Source of the DNA: Crocinitomicaceae bacterium
GTDB lineage: Bacteria > Bacteroidota > Bacteroidia > Flavobacteriales_D > Crocinitomicaceae
Direction of reading: 5' to 3'
Assembly: GCA_023262855.1 (NCBI GenBank)
Contig: JALQYQ010000030.1
Coordinates: 62,001-126,000, forward strand
DNA: 64,000 nucleotides
The notes below the pieces were generated by a model. It had not been told where the DNA came from and ran no database searches. It saw only the letters and a list, made by a program, of their open reading frames with translations. The position numbers and the translations under genes were made by a program. Below, piece by piece: positions 34,393 through 43,677 of the stretch. Positions within the stretch are counted from its first letter, which is position 1. Every line of letters starts with the position of its first letter.

Positions 34393-36558
34393 ATGAATTA
34401 TTTCTTTCAACATCTACTTTCTGAGTTTCATTTGCCACTGAAAAATCCTGTTTTAGTTTTTTCGTTATTGCTTTTTATTATTCTGCTTTCTCCCATAGTT
34501 TTGAGGAAAGTAAAGATTCCTGCAATTATCGGATTAATTATTTCTGGAGTTATTATTGGACCTCATGGACTTGGATTGATAGGTCCTGAGCACATGAAAG
34601 AAGAAGGTTCGATTAAGTTATTCTCAACGATTGGTTTGCTTTACATTATGTTCATGGCAGGTTTAGAGCTTGACATGAATGAATTTAAAAAGTACCTTAA
34701 AAAAAGTGTCACGTTCGGTGCATTGACTTTTTTCGTTCCAATTGCTCTTGGTTTTCCCTTGTGTTATTATGGATTGCATTTGAGTCAAACTGCTAGTTGG
34801 TTAACTGCAAGTATGTTTGCAACGCACACCTTGGTAGCATATCCAATTGTTTCAAAATTCGGACTTACAAAGAATAAAGCTGTTGCGATAACAATTGGAG
34901 GAACCATCTTAACGGACACGGCAGTTTTGATCATTCTAGCGGTGATCACCAGTTCAGCACAAGGTAATTTGGATGGAGCATTTTGGTTGAGATTGATTAC
35001 GTCTTTAACCATCTTCTCGTTGATCATGTTCTTCTTGATCCCGAAAGTTGCACGATGGTTTTTCAGTAAGTTGGACAGTGAAAAATCGTCACAGTATATT
35101 TTTGTTTTGTCGATTGTCTTTTTTGCGGCCTTTTTAGCTGAAGTTGCAGGAGTTGAGCACATCATTGGAGCTTTCGTTGCGGGATTGGTATTAAACCGTT
35201 TGATTCCACACAATTCAATTTTAATGAATCGCGTTGAGTTTATCGGAAGTTCTTTATTTATTCCATTCTTCTTGATTTTCGTTGGAATGGTGGTCGATTA
35301 CAAAGTTTTCTTTACAGGAACTTGGCCACTTGTAATTGCGGGAGTTTTAACAGGTTTTGCAATTTTAAGTAAATGGTTGGCAGCGTTTATTACGCAAAAA
35401 ATATTTAAAATGACGGGCACGGAACGTCAAATTATATTTGGTTTAAGTACTTCACATGCGGCTGCAACCTTGGCGATCATCATGGTCGGTTTCCAAAATA
35501 AAATTTTGGATATCAACATTGTAAATGGAACGGTTCTTTTGATTTTGTTTACGTGCATGGTTGCTTCATTTGTGACTGAAAATGCCGGTAAACGTTTGTT
35601 AATTGAAATCGCCGAAAAAGGGGATGATGATCAAACAGAAACACGTCTTCGAAATAAACATTTATTGGTTTCAATGAATGAATTGAAAGGAAATGAATCT
35701 TTGTTAGATTTTGCCCTTATGGTTTCTGATCCAAAAGTGATCAATCCGATTTCTGTCGTAAGTGTTTATCCGAACAATGAAGATGCCGAACGTATGATTC
35801 GTAAATCGCGAAAATCACTTGAAGAAATTGTCAAACATTTCTCGGGACACGAAGCGAAGATCAATACCATTGCAACAATCGACCATAACTTGTCATCGGG
35901 AATTTCAAGGGTTTCAAAAGAATTAGTGACGGATATTGTTGTTTTGAATGATAACAGAAACATGAATTTGTTGAAGCGAATTGTAGGCGATGATCGCGAG
36001 CATTTATTGGATGTTTGTGATAAGACAATTTTCTTCTGTCAATTTGATAAACCATTTGTTTCGCACAATAAAATAATTGTAATCGCACCACCGATGGCAG
36101 AATTAGAAAGTAGTTTTGCGCTGTGGGTAGAACGATTATTGCGCTTAGGAAAGGAACTGAATATCAAATTAGAATTGTTCGCAACCGCCGCTACTTTCGA
36201 TAAATGGCAAAAAGTAGGTGAAGCAAACAAAATTTCGATTGATACAAAATTGATTGAAATTGAAGAAATTGATGATTTCTTCTTACTGAATCAAAGGAAA
36301 TCAGATACCGATTTGTTGATTTTCTGTTCTGCGAGAAATGGTGGAATTTCATATGCTTCAGGTATTGATTCATTCCCGAACAAATTGGAGAAAGCTTTCC
36401 CACAAAATGATACCATTTTAATTTATCCTTCTCAAAGTATTGTTGAGAATGTTTTTGGTAATTACGATGACATTGACGGAAGCGCAATCACAAAAGGTGT
36501 CGAGGCAATTCAAAAAATTGGTAAAGAGGTTGGGAATATCTTTAAGAAGGGGAATTAG
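34393..36558 (+). CDS. CPA2-type cation:proton antiporter with C-terminal cytoplasmic domain
   Basis: A 721-residue protein. Residues 1-400 hold about twelve membrane helices of the Na+/H+ exchanger family (IPAIIGLIISGVIIGPHGLG near 49-68, FMAGLELDMNEF near 91-102, and FFAAFLAEVAGVEHIIGAFVAGLVLNRL with the conserved acidic region). The C-terminal 300 residues (about 410-721) are soluble and resemble tandem universal-stress-like domains (ISVVSVYPNNEDAERMIR, DIVVLNDNRNMNLLK) and probably regulate transport. The ion (Na+ or K+) is not decided by sequence. The gene overlaps the convergent O-antigen ligase gene by 17 bases, leaving no room for a separate terminator. Confidence 0.85.
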   Translation: MNYFFQHLLSEFHLPLKNPVLVFSLLLFIILLSPIVLRKVKIPAIIGLIISGVIIGPHGLGLIGPEHMKEEGSIKLFSTIGLLYIMFMAGLELDMNEFKKYLKKSVTFGALTFFVPIALGFPLCYYGLHLSQTASWLTASMFATHTLVAYPIVSKFGLTKNKAVAITIGGTILTDTAVLIILAVITSSAQGNLDGAFWLRLITSLTIFSLIMFFLIPKVARWFFSKLDSEKSSQYIFVLSIVFFAAFLAEVAGVEHIIGAFVAGLVLNRLIPHNSILMNRVEFIGSSLFIPFFLIFVGMVVDYKVFFTGTWPLVIAGVLTGFAILSKWLAAFITQKIFKMTGTERQIIFGLSTSHAAATLAIIMVGFQNKILDINIVNGTVLLILFTCMVASFVTENAGKRLLIEIAEKGDDDQTETRLRNKHLLVSMNELKGNESLLDFALMVSDPKVINPISVVSVYPNNEDAERMIRKSRKSLEEIVKHFSGHEAKINTIATIDHNLSSGISRVSKELVTDIVVLNDNRNMNLLKRIVGDDREHLLDVCDKTIFFCQFDKPFVSHNKIIVIAPPMAELESSFALWVERLLRLGKELNIKLELFATAATFDKWQKVGEANKISIDTKLIEIEEIDDFFLLNQRKSDTDLLIFCSARNGGISYASGIDSFPNKLEKAFPQNDTILIYPSQSIVENVFGNYDDIDGSAITKGVEAIQKIGKEVGNIFKKGN

Positions 36559-38095
36559 TTTTCCGAAGAGCAAAAATGCCATAAAAGAAGGCGAAAAAGC
36601 TTACACCCATTTGAGTTTCTAAAGTATCTTCAATTATGAATGTACTCATCGCAATCAGGATGAACATGATTCCTACGAGGTTTCTTTCATTGATCTGTTG
36701 AACCAGGAAAGCGATATTCATAAAAAGGAATAGAATAAAACCAAGAATTCCAAAACTTATCCAACTTGTCAGATAAGAATTGTGCGCTCTCAATCGGTTT
36801 TCTGGTAATAGTTTTGAATGACTTCGCTCGTATTCTGCATTAAATGCTGTTTGAACATCGCCTGTTCCCACCCCTAAGAGCCAATGTTGTTTGATAATTT
36901 CAGTTCCTGCTTTCCAAAAAGCCAAGCGCTGCAATAAAGAATGTCCGTTTGGATTTTCATTGTGATACAATTGAAATCTGATTCCATCGATGCGTGAAAC
37001 CAATCCACTTTCGCTTTCCTCAATTGATCCAATTCCTTTTTCAATATTGCGAATATCCTGAGTGCTCAATTTGCTGACTCCAACAGAATCTTTGTTCAGA
37101 TTTTTTGACGTCATATAGCGCAAAATTGTAAAGCGAATTGCTTGTTTTCGGTCATCTAAACTGTCAATGTTATAAGTCGAACGTTTAGACCATTCTTTGT
37201 TTAGCTCGGGTTCACAAACATTTACAAAAATTGCTTGTTTGTTAATCGATCCATCAGCATTGTAAAGTGGAGTATAAGCATGGCCTGAGGCCGTTCGAGC
37301 ATTATTGTCAAGAATTGTATAATCAGTGTTTATAGAATTAGCAGAAGGGTTCGAAAAGAATACCATTAAAATACCTGCAACAACTGCAATTACCGATAAA
37401 ACTGAAAAATAACCAAGTTTTTTTGAATGGGAAAACACGAGAAATAACAGGTAGGAAAGCACTGCAATGGCAAGAGCAACCACTCCAGAAATTATTTGCG
37501 AATAATACGTGTAATAACTAAACCATAAAAACCCAAGGAAAAATAGAAATTTGATTAAGCCCTTGAAATGGTGAAAATAATAAATGCATATCCCAGCTCC
37601 CATTGAAATCAGGATGCCATAACGGATGTGTGAACCAAAGAGCGATAAGCCACGAATGTCATCGTATTGATGATGCCCAATCCAATGGTTGTAACTCGCA
37701 AAATTGTAGAACGAAGTAACGAGCAAGCTTCCAATGAACAAACTAAATGGAAGAATTAATTGTTTTTGTTGAATAGGTTTAGCAACTAAAATAAGTGGAA
37801 GTAGAACTAAGGTCACTTTAACCCGAATATCATTGAAGGCGAAGGTGAAATCACTCGTCCAAAGTAAAGCAACGAGATGTAAAATCCAAAAAGCCGATAG
37901 AATGTGCAGTAAACGATTTGTACGGATGTTTTGCCAATAGGATTTAAAGTTGCCTTCAAGAAGAACATTCAGCAGCAACAAAATTGATGCAAGCGACAAA
38001 ATGACTTTACTCGTTGGTAATCCAACGGCAAAAGCGCTAATTCCGAATAAATGGAAAGAGGTGTGAAAATTAGTACCGAAAAATCGGTTCAACAT
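36542..38095 (-). CDS. O-antigen ligase family membrane protein
   Basis: A 517-residue polytopic membrane protein with about ten helices and a Wzy_C-type region. The large extracytoplasmic loop before the last helices (about residues 250-410) ends in the family motif region LLGVGTGDVQTAFNAEYER and RAHNSYLTSWISFG, with Arg and His residues typical of WaaL/Wzy ligases and polymerases. It would join lipid-linked glycan to lipid A core or polymerise repeat units; which one cannot be told. It follows the S41 protease gene by 31 bases and forms the end of the rnpA-protease run. No other glycan gene is nearby, which is unusual for Wzy/WaaL. Confidence 0.75.
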   Translation of the reverse strand: MLNRFFGTNFHTSFHLFGISAFAVGLPTSKVILSLASILLLLNVLLEGNFKSYWQNIRTNRLLHILSAFWILHLVALLWTSDFTFAFNDIRVKVTLVLLPLILVAKPIQQKQLILPFSLFIGSLLVTSFYNFASYNHWIGHHQYDDIRGLSLFGSHIRYGILISMGAGICIYYFHHFKGLIKFLFFLGFLWFSYYTYYSQIISGVVALAIAVLSYLLFLVFSHSKKLGYFSVLSVIAVVAGILMVFFSNPSANSINTDYTILDNNARTASGHAYTPLYNADGSINKQAIFVNVCEPELNKEWSKRSTYNIDSLDDRKQAIRFTILRYMTSKNLNKDSVGVSKLSTQDIRNIEKGIGSIEESESGLVSRIDGIRFQLYHNENPNGHSLLQRLAFWKAGTEIIKQHWLLGVGTGDVQTAFNAEYERSHSKLLPENRLRAHNSYLTSWISFGILGFILFLFMNIAFLVQQINERNLVGIMFILIAMSTFIIEDTLETQMGVSFFAFFYGIFALRKTNSPS

Positions 38096-38126
38096 ACGTA
38101 GTTTGTTTTGGGTACTAGAGAAACGA

Positions 38127-39758
38127 TTAATTCCCCAAAATAGTATTGTATTCTACTTTGTTTTTTAACAATTCAAGTGCTTTTTTAATGTAATCATCTG
38201 AAATAAAAGAGTTTTCGGCACGACCTTTTTGATAATAATAGCGTGAAACAATTTCATTTTCCAACAACATTTTTATTTCATCTTTGAATTTTTCCAAATC
38301 ACGCTCTTTCGAAGGAACAACTTTTGCCATTAAAGCATCATATTCGGCTTTAGAATCTGCATAGAAGCCTTCTTCTTCGGCAGTTTCTTTCATCTTTTTC
38401 AACATTTCTTCAGAAGCTGTTGAATACGTGAATTCTTCTTTTAAAACATACTCTTTGAATGCATTGTATTCTGCATCACTCAAAGCAAATGTTTTTGCCG
38501 CAGGAATCGTTGGATGCGTTGATGCATATTTAGTTGCGTAATTGAACACAAGATTGTTCGCATAAATTGTTGCGGTTAATCGACTTAATTCTTTTTCCGT
38601 TATTTCAACATCAGGTTCAATTCCGCGACCGTCAATTACATCACGACCATTTTTTGTCTTGAACACTTTCAACAAAGAATCAGCAATTTCTTTCGGTTTT
38701 TCGCCATCTTCTCGCTCGTAATATTCCAAACGCTGAACACATCTTCCAGATGGAGTGTAGTATTTTGCAATCGTTAATTTCACCTTCGATCCGTATTTTA
38801 AATCGTACGTGCGTTGCACTAAACCTTTTCCGTAGGAAGTTGTTCCGATAATGACACCGCGATCCAAATCTTGAATACTACCCGCAACAATTTCACTTGC
38901 AGATGCTGAACCTTCATCAATTAAAACCGTCAATGGAATAGTTAAGTCTGTTGGCATTTCCATCGTTTTGTACGTGCGATTTTCTTCTGCAACTCGTCCT
39001 TTTGTAGTAACTACAACTTGATCTTTTTTCACGAACAAATTGACGATTTTAACAGCTTCAATCAACAATCCACCACCATTTCCGCGTAAATCTAATACCA
39101 ACTCTGTCATGCCTTTTGTTTTCAAATCAAGAAAAGCACTTTTAACATCAGCAGCGGCAGTATTCGTAAAACTGTTCAACTTGATATATCCAACGGTTTC
39201 ATTGAGCATACCTGAATATGGAACATCTGGAAGTTTTATTTCGTCGCGTGTTACTGAGATTTTCTTTTTTCCTTCATTTTCGCGTTCAACTTCGATTTCA
39301 ATCGTTGTTCCTTTTGGACCTTTCAATGAATTAGAAACATCATCAGATGGAATTCCTATCATTGTTTTGCCATCAATTGAAAGAATTTTATCTCCTGCTT
39401 TCAAACCTGCTTTTTCTGCTGGGTTTCCTTCGTATGGTTCTGCTATAAAAGTAAACTCTCCAATTTTTCGAATCAAAGACCCAATTCCACCATATTGACC
39501 TGTTGTCATTAAACGGTAATCTTCAATGTTCGACTCATGATAATAAACGGTGTACGGATCAAGTTCTTTTAGCATTGCATCGATTCCAACTTTCGAAAGT
39601 TTTCCGGTTTGAGGTTCATCAACATAATACATTTCAAGGTGTTGATAGATTTGATCCATCAATTCCATGTTTTTGATAACTTCAAAACCGTTGCTTTGTG
39701 CATTGACAGAGGATAGGAATGTCAAAGCAAATCCAAAACTTAAAATTATATGACGCAT
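38127..39758 (-). CDS. S41 family C-terminal processing peptidase
   Basis: A 543-residue exported Ser-Lys protease of the Prc/CtpA type. The start at 39758 (MRHIILSFGFALTF, NAQ cleavage) is preferred to the longest frame, which would overlap rnpA by 80 bases; this start is one base after the rnpA stop. Domains: helical N-part (about 25-85), PDZ (about 90-180, GGIGSLIRKIGEFTFIA and GLKAGDKILSIDG), and the protease core with catalytic Ser in DEGSASASEIVAG and Lys in SYGKGLVQRTYD. The C-terminal 130 residues are Lys/Glu-rich helices. It processes periplasmic proteins by cutting near their C-termini. Confidence 0.92.
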   Translation of the reverse strand: MRHIILSFGFALTFLSSVNAQSNGFEVIKNMELMDQIYQHLEMYYVDEPQTGKLSKVGIDAMLKELDPYTVYYHESNIEDYRLMTTGQYGGIGSLIRKIGEFTFIAEPYEGNPAEKAGLKAGDKILSIDGKTMIGIPSDDVSNSLKGPKGTTIEIEVERENEGKKKISVTRDEIKLPDVPYSGMLNETVGYIKLNSFTNTAAADVKSAFLDLKTKGMTELVLDLRGNGGGLLIEAVKIVNLFVKKDQVVVTTKGRVAEENRTYKTMEMPTDLTIPLTVLIDEGSASASEIVAGSIQDLDRGVIIGTTSYGKGLVQRTYDLKYGSKVKLTIAKYYTPSGRCVQRLEYYEREDGEKPKEIADSLLKVFKTKNGRDVIDGRGIEPDVEITEKELSRLTATIYANNLVFNYATKYASTHPTIPAAKTFALSDAEYNAFKEYVLKEEFTYSTASEEMLKKMKETAEEEGFYADSKAEYDALMAKVVPSKERDLEKFKDEIKMLLENEIVSRYYYQKGRAENSFISDDYIKKALELLKNKVEYNTILGN

Positions 39759-39759
39759 T

Positions 39760-40158
39760 TTAGTTGTTATTTGAGTTTTTTGATAGTTCATCGACCAATT
39801 GTTTGAAAAGTTGTTTTGTCTTTTTATGAAGAAGATCAAGTGTTAATTCTTCGCGGGCAGTATAAATCATAAATAATGCCACTTGTTTATTTGTTTCAGT
39901 TAAAAACGGTTCTAAATTTAATTTATTCTTCCGAATACATTCACGCATCAATCGTTTTATTCGATTTCGATCATGAGCTTTTTTAAAAATACGCTTTGGA
40001 ACTGAAACTGTTATCTGAAATCTGGATTCATTTGGCAAAGACATTTCTTTATAGGAAAGAACAAATGGATAGGCTTTAACGCTTTTCTTTTCAATGAAAA
40101 TAGTATCGATAATTTTTTGACTACACAGCTTGTATTCTTTGCCGAATTGCTCATTCAT
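39760..40158 (-). CDS. rnpA: Ribonuclease P protein component
   Basis: Protein subunit of RNase P, which matures tRNA 5' ends with its RNA partner (not in this window). The 132 residues contain the diagnostic RNR motif region AHDRNRIKRLMRECIRKNK (about 76-94) and an N-terminal strand pattern VSVPKRIFKKA. It lies apart from rpmH and dnaA, the usual neighbours in other phyla; in Bacteroidota the gene often stands separately. The downstream protease gene follows at one base and is probably cotranscribed. The -7 element ends four bases before the ATG. Confidence 0.93.
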   Translation of the reverse strand: MNEQFGKEYKLCSQKIIDTIFIEKKSVKAYPFVLSYKEMSLPNESRFQITVSVPKRIFKKAHDRNRIKRLMRECIRKNKLNLEPFLTETNKQVALFMIYTAREELTLDLLHKKTKQLFKQLVDELSKNSNNN

Positions 40159-40162
40159 GTTA

Positions 40163-40170
40163 CAAATATA
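40163..40170 (-). promoter_or_regulatory. -7 promoter element TATATTTG for rnpA
   Basis: Exact TAnnTTTG match on the minus strand with only four bases between it and the ATG at 40158. Confidence 0.55.
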
Positions 40171-40203
40171 TTAAACCGATTCGCTATTCGTAAAACTTGT
40201 CCT

Positions 40204-40211
40204 TAAATTTG
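40204..40211 (+). promoter_or_regulatory. -7 promoter element TAAATTTG for the FAD enzyme gene
   Basis: Exact TAnnTTTG match with five bases between it and the ATG at 40217. Confidence 0.55.
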
Positions 40212-40216
40212 ACCAA

Positions 40217-41380
40217 ATGAAAAATCGAATCGTTGGAATTATTGGAACTGGTCCGGCTGCATTAATGGCTGGAACAATACTAATTGAAAATGGTTGTGAT
40301 GTCCATTTCTTCGATCATAAAAAAGCCGCAGGTCGTAAATTTTTAGTGGCAGGACATGGAGGATTTAATTTGACCAATTCTGAAGAACTAGCAACATTTT
40401 GTGAAAAATATGATCATGATTTTTTAAAAAAGGCAGTTCGCTATTACAGCCCAACTGATTTTACTGTTTTTTTAGCAAAAATTGGAATCGAAACGTATGA
40501 AGGAACTTCTGGAAAAATATTTCCGCTAAAAGGTATAAAACCGATTGAAGTATTAAAACGTTGGTTGGAATATTTGAGTAAAAAAGGAGCTAGCTTTCAT
40601 TACGAGCATTCATTTGTTGAATTTGATGATACCAATGTTCGTTTCTTGCATAGAAAAACACAAATCAATAGAACATTTGATGCCGTGATCTTTTCGCTTG
40701 GTGGAGCTTCATGGAAACAAACAGGTTCAACAGGAAGTTGGATTGAATATTTTGAAAAGAAAGGAGTTCATTGTTTACCTTTTCAAGCGAGTAATAGTGG
40801 TTTGGAATTGGATACAATGTTGTTGAATTCGGAACTTGAAGGCCAACAAATAAAAAACTGCTTGCTTTTCTCAAAAGAGTATTCAAAAATGGGTGATGTA
40901 CTTCTGACGCGATATGGTATTGAAGGGGCTCCAGCGTATGCAATGAATCGCGATTTCCGCAATGGGAATGTTATTTATATTGACTTTAAACCAACTTTGG
41001 CAGTAGAAGAAATTGAATACAAGTTGAAGGCGTCGAAATCTGTTGCTGATGGGTTAAAGAAGTTGAAACTTTCGAAAATTGCCATTGATTGGTTAAAGAA
41101 GACATGTTCTAAAGACGAATATGTGAACGCATCTTTTTTAGCGAATAGAATAAAAAGGTTTGAATTGCAAATAAACGGTTTACGTCCAATAGATGAAGTT
41201 ATTTCAACAGTCGGTGGAATAGCTATGGATGAAATCGATTCAATGTTTAAATTGAAAAACTTTCGGAATTTGTATGCAATTGGTGAAATGCTAGACTGGG
41301 ATGCTCCAACAGGTGGCTATTTGATTCAAGGTGCCGTGTCAACAGGTGCTGTAGCTGCAAAGGGGATTTTAACTACTTAA
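40217..41380 (+). CDS. HI0933/YhiN-like FAD-binding oxidoreductase (TIGR03862 type)
   Basis: A 387-residue flavoprotein with a Rossmann dinucleotide motif near the N-terminus (GIIGTGPAALMAGTIL, residues 6-21) and the family signatures GRKFLVAGHGGFNLTNS (about 45-61), FSLGGASWKQTGSTGSW (about 160-176) and a C-terminal FAD-contact region EMLDWDAPTGGYLIQGA (about 358-374). The group is annotated aminoacetone-oxidase-like, but its physiological role is largely undefined. It is divergent from rnpA with 58 bases between starts. Confidence 0.85.
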   Translation: MKNRIVGIIGTGPAALMAGTILIENGCDVHFFDHKKAAGRKFLVAGHGGFNLTNSEELATFCEKYDHDFLKKAVRYYSPTDFTVFLAKIGIETYEGTSGKIFPLKGIKPIEVLKRWLEYLSKKGASFHYEHSFVEFDDTNVRFLHRKTQINRTFDAVIFSLGGASWKQTGSTGSWIEYFEKKGVHCLPFQASNSGLELDTMLLNSELEGQQIKNCLLFSKEYSKMGDVLLTRYGIEGAPAYAMNRDFRNGNVIYIDFKPTLAVEEIEYKLKASKSVADGLKKLKLSKIAIDWLKKTCSKDEYVNASFLANRIKRFELQINGLRPIDEVISTVGGIAMDEIDSMFKLKNFRNLYAIGEMLDWDAPTGGYLIQGAVSTGAVAAKGILTT

Positions 41381-41412
41381 TACGATTAAGATAAAACTTT
41401 CAAGTTGAGAAT

Positions 41413-43530
41413 TTATTCGAAATAAATGTGGGTATTTGGTAACCAAACTAACAGTTGATCTCTTAACTCATTACTCAGATTGTTTCCTTCCAAATGCAAT
41501 TCCTTCAATTTTTTTAAGTTTTTAATTTCAAGAGGAATATCAGTTAGTTTATTTCCAGATAGGTCTAAATATTCTAATTCAATTAATCTGCAGATGCTTG
41601 GGCTGAAATTGACAAATTCGTTGTAAGCTGCATTCAAATAATGAAGTTTTTTCAGTGAGCTTGCTCGGCTAGGTAGTTTTTTGAGTTTATTTCCCGAAAT
41701 ATCCAAAACATTCAATTTGTTTAAGTTGACCACCTTTGGTAAGTTCTTTAGCTGATTATTGGCTAGAATTAACGTATCCAAATAATATAATTCCATAATT
41801 TTTACTGGAATTTCAATAAGTTCATTGTTCGACAAATTCAAGTAGGTTAAAAAATTCAAGCGATTGAATTCAGATGGCAAGCTTTTTAGGTTATTACTGG
41901 ATAAATTCAAGTGTTTTAGCTGTACGAGTTGGCCAATCTTTATAGTTAATTCTCCAAGTTTATTATTTGAAAGATCTAAGTACAGAAGACCTTTAAGTTT
42001 GAATAGTTTTTTCGGTATTTCGCCATTTAGTTGATTTGATACATCCAAATAGTGAATTTTCTTTTTTGATTTGAACCTAGTTTCTTTGAATGACTTATAC
42101 TTAACCATTGGTTTAATCAGCCAATTTGAACACATTGATTTTAGTAAAGAAAACCTTTTCTCTTCGCCGAGGATCAATGTTTCACCTTCAATTTTCAGGG
42201 CTAACTTTTCAATATCCTCTTCAATTAAATAGATGCCACCACCTGTAATTTGAGCCAAATAGGCTAAATCAGGATTTATTGCATTGTCTGTTGCGCCACA
42301 AACGATGATTCTGACTGGTTTTTTAATGCGATCTGAAAGGAGAATATCACGAATGCATGCGTTATTGTCTGCAATTAAAACGATTTCTTTAGCTTCCGGT
42401 GAAAGTTCTATTGCTTTCAAAATGGCTTCAATGTCATTTTCGGGTCCATCACCTCCATAGCCTTTCATCATTACTAGGTTGAAAAGAGCAATAAGACGTT
42501 CTATGTTATCTGCATTTTCTGTATAAATTCCTCCTGTTTCGCCTATTACTTTTTCACTTGTGGCTTTATTGTCACCATCATTGAACAATGTAATATTGGT
42601 AATTCCTGAGGTTTCTAAATTGTTTAGATGCCATTGTAAAACTTGACCACCATATCCATACATACTTCCGGTCCAATCATTTATGACCAATATATCTTTC
42701 CATTCAGGGTGTCGATTGAAAACTTTTGTCACGATATCATTTTGAGAATATTTCGTGAATTTAGAAAGCTCTTGTTCGTATTTTTTTCGTTTAATGCGAT
42801 CTATTTTACTTAAATCTTCTTCAGGTAAATCACTTAGTCTTTTTTCGAGTAAATGGATAATTGTTTGCTGCTGTTCGATAATTGATTTATGTTGAATGAC
42901 GTTTCTTAAAGAGTCGCTGAGTAAATCTGAATTGATTAAAATTTGAAGTTGTTCTTTGACTTCTTTTGATTCATTTATATCGTTAAATGATAAGGTAGAG
43001 CTTGAATTAGATGTATTCAAAATTAAAACACTATCAATTTCATCGGGAGATTCAACGATTGGTCGATACCAAATAAGAACACCATGTAACAATTGATCAA
43101 CTTGCGAATTGTTTTCACAGTGAGTTTGCCAAACCTTATTCCACTCAATTAATGATGAATTTAAACGACTATCAATAGTGAACAGGTAGTAAAGACGATT
43201 GAGTAATAGTGGATAGATTTCAGCATACTCGCCATTTCGCAATGGATATTTGGAATAAACTATATCGATTCTATATACTTCATTTTCTTCAGCTATTTCT
43301 AACCATTCTTTGCCATTTAAGTAATTAGCACTTCTAAATCCATTTTTTAGAAAAAGTGTATTGGCATTCGTGTCTTTAAACTCATAAACTTCTATAGTAT
43401 CCAATAAACTGGCTATTTCAGCACCATAGACTTTGCTGTTTTGTAATTTAATAGGGTCAAACTTGATTTGTGAAAAGCTTACATTCCCACACAGAACGAT
43501 TAGTATTAGAAGGAGGAATTTTAGATTCAT
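41413..43530 (-). CDS. Exported von Willebrand A-like plus leucine-rich-repeat protein
   Basis: A 705-residue protein that I cannot match to a named family. A signal peptide (MNLKFLLLILIVLCG, SFSQ) is followed by a region of unknown fold (about 22-270, Gln/Glu-rich helix at 205-260), a vWA-like domain (about 278-440) with DWTGSM at 285-290 and GGDGPEN at 359-365, the pattern of MIDAS metal sites of the DxTGSM type, and a C-terminal run of leucine-rich repeats of about 23 residues (492-695; LKGLLYLDLSNN, LKHLNLSSNN, LTYLNLSNN, LEYLDLSGN). It would act outside the inner membrane in metal-dependent protein binding. It is not in an evident operon, and I see no terminator after it. Confidence 0.75.
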   Translation of the reverse strand: MNLKFLLLILIVLCGNVSFSQIKFDPIKLQNSKVYGAEIASLLDTIEVYEFKDTNANTLFLKNGFRSANYLNGKEWLEIAEENEVYRIDIVYSKYPLRNGEYAEIYPLLLNRLYYLFTIDSRLNSSLIEWNKVWQTHCENNSQVDQLLHGVLIWYRPIVESPDEIDSVLILNTSNSSSTLSFNDINESKEVKEQLQILINSDLLSDSLRNVIQHKSIIEQQQTIIHLLEKRLSDLPEEDLSKIDRIKRKKYEQELSKFTKYSQNDIVTKVFNRHPEWKDILVINDWTGSMYGYGGQVLQWHLNNLETSGITNITLFNDGDNKATSEKVIGETGGIYTENADNIERLIALFNLVMMKGYGGDGPENDIEAILKAIELSPEAKEIVLIADNNACIRDILLSDRIKKPVRIIVCGATDNAINPDLAYLAQITGGGIYLIEEDIEKLALKIEGETLILGEEKRFSLLKSMCSNWLIKPMVKYKSFKETRFKSKKKIHYLDVSNQLNGEIPKKLFKLKGLLYLDLSNNKLGELTIKIGQLVQLKHLNLSSNNLKSLPSEFNRLNFLTYLNLSNNELIEIPVKIMELYYLDTLILANNQLKNLPKVVNLNKLNVLDISGNKLKKLPSRASSLKKLHYLNAAYNEFVNFSPSICRLIELEYLDLSGNKLTDIPLEIKNLKKLKELHLEGNNLSNELRDQLLVWLPNTHIYFE

Positions 43531-43677
43531 AGCATTGTAAAATGTGTAGGTTCAAAATAGGTTTAGTAGTATATAAATTTGCGAAAATTATAAATCGGTT
43601 AAACATTGAACAAATAAGAATGTCGCAATTAATTGTTACAGTTCAGAAGTAAATTTTACTTTATAGATTTTATTTGT

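Noticed and set aside
43550-43580. Plus-strand TAAATTTG element upstream of the LRR gene
   Set aside because: It points away from the minus-strand LRR gene and no plus-strand gene starts nearby; chance occurrence is expected in AT-rich DNA.
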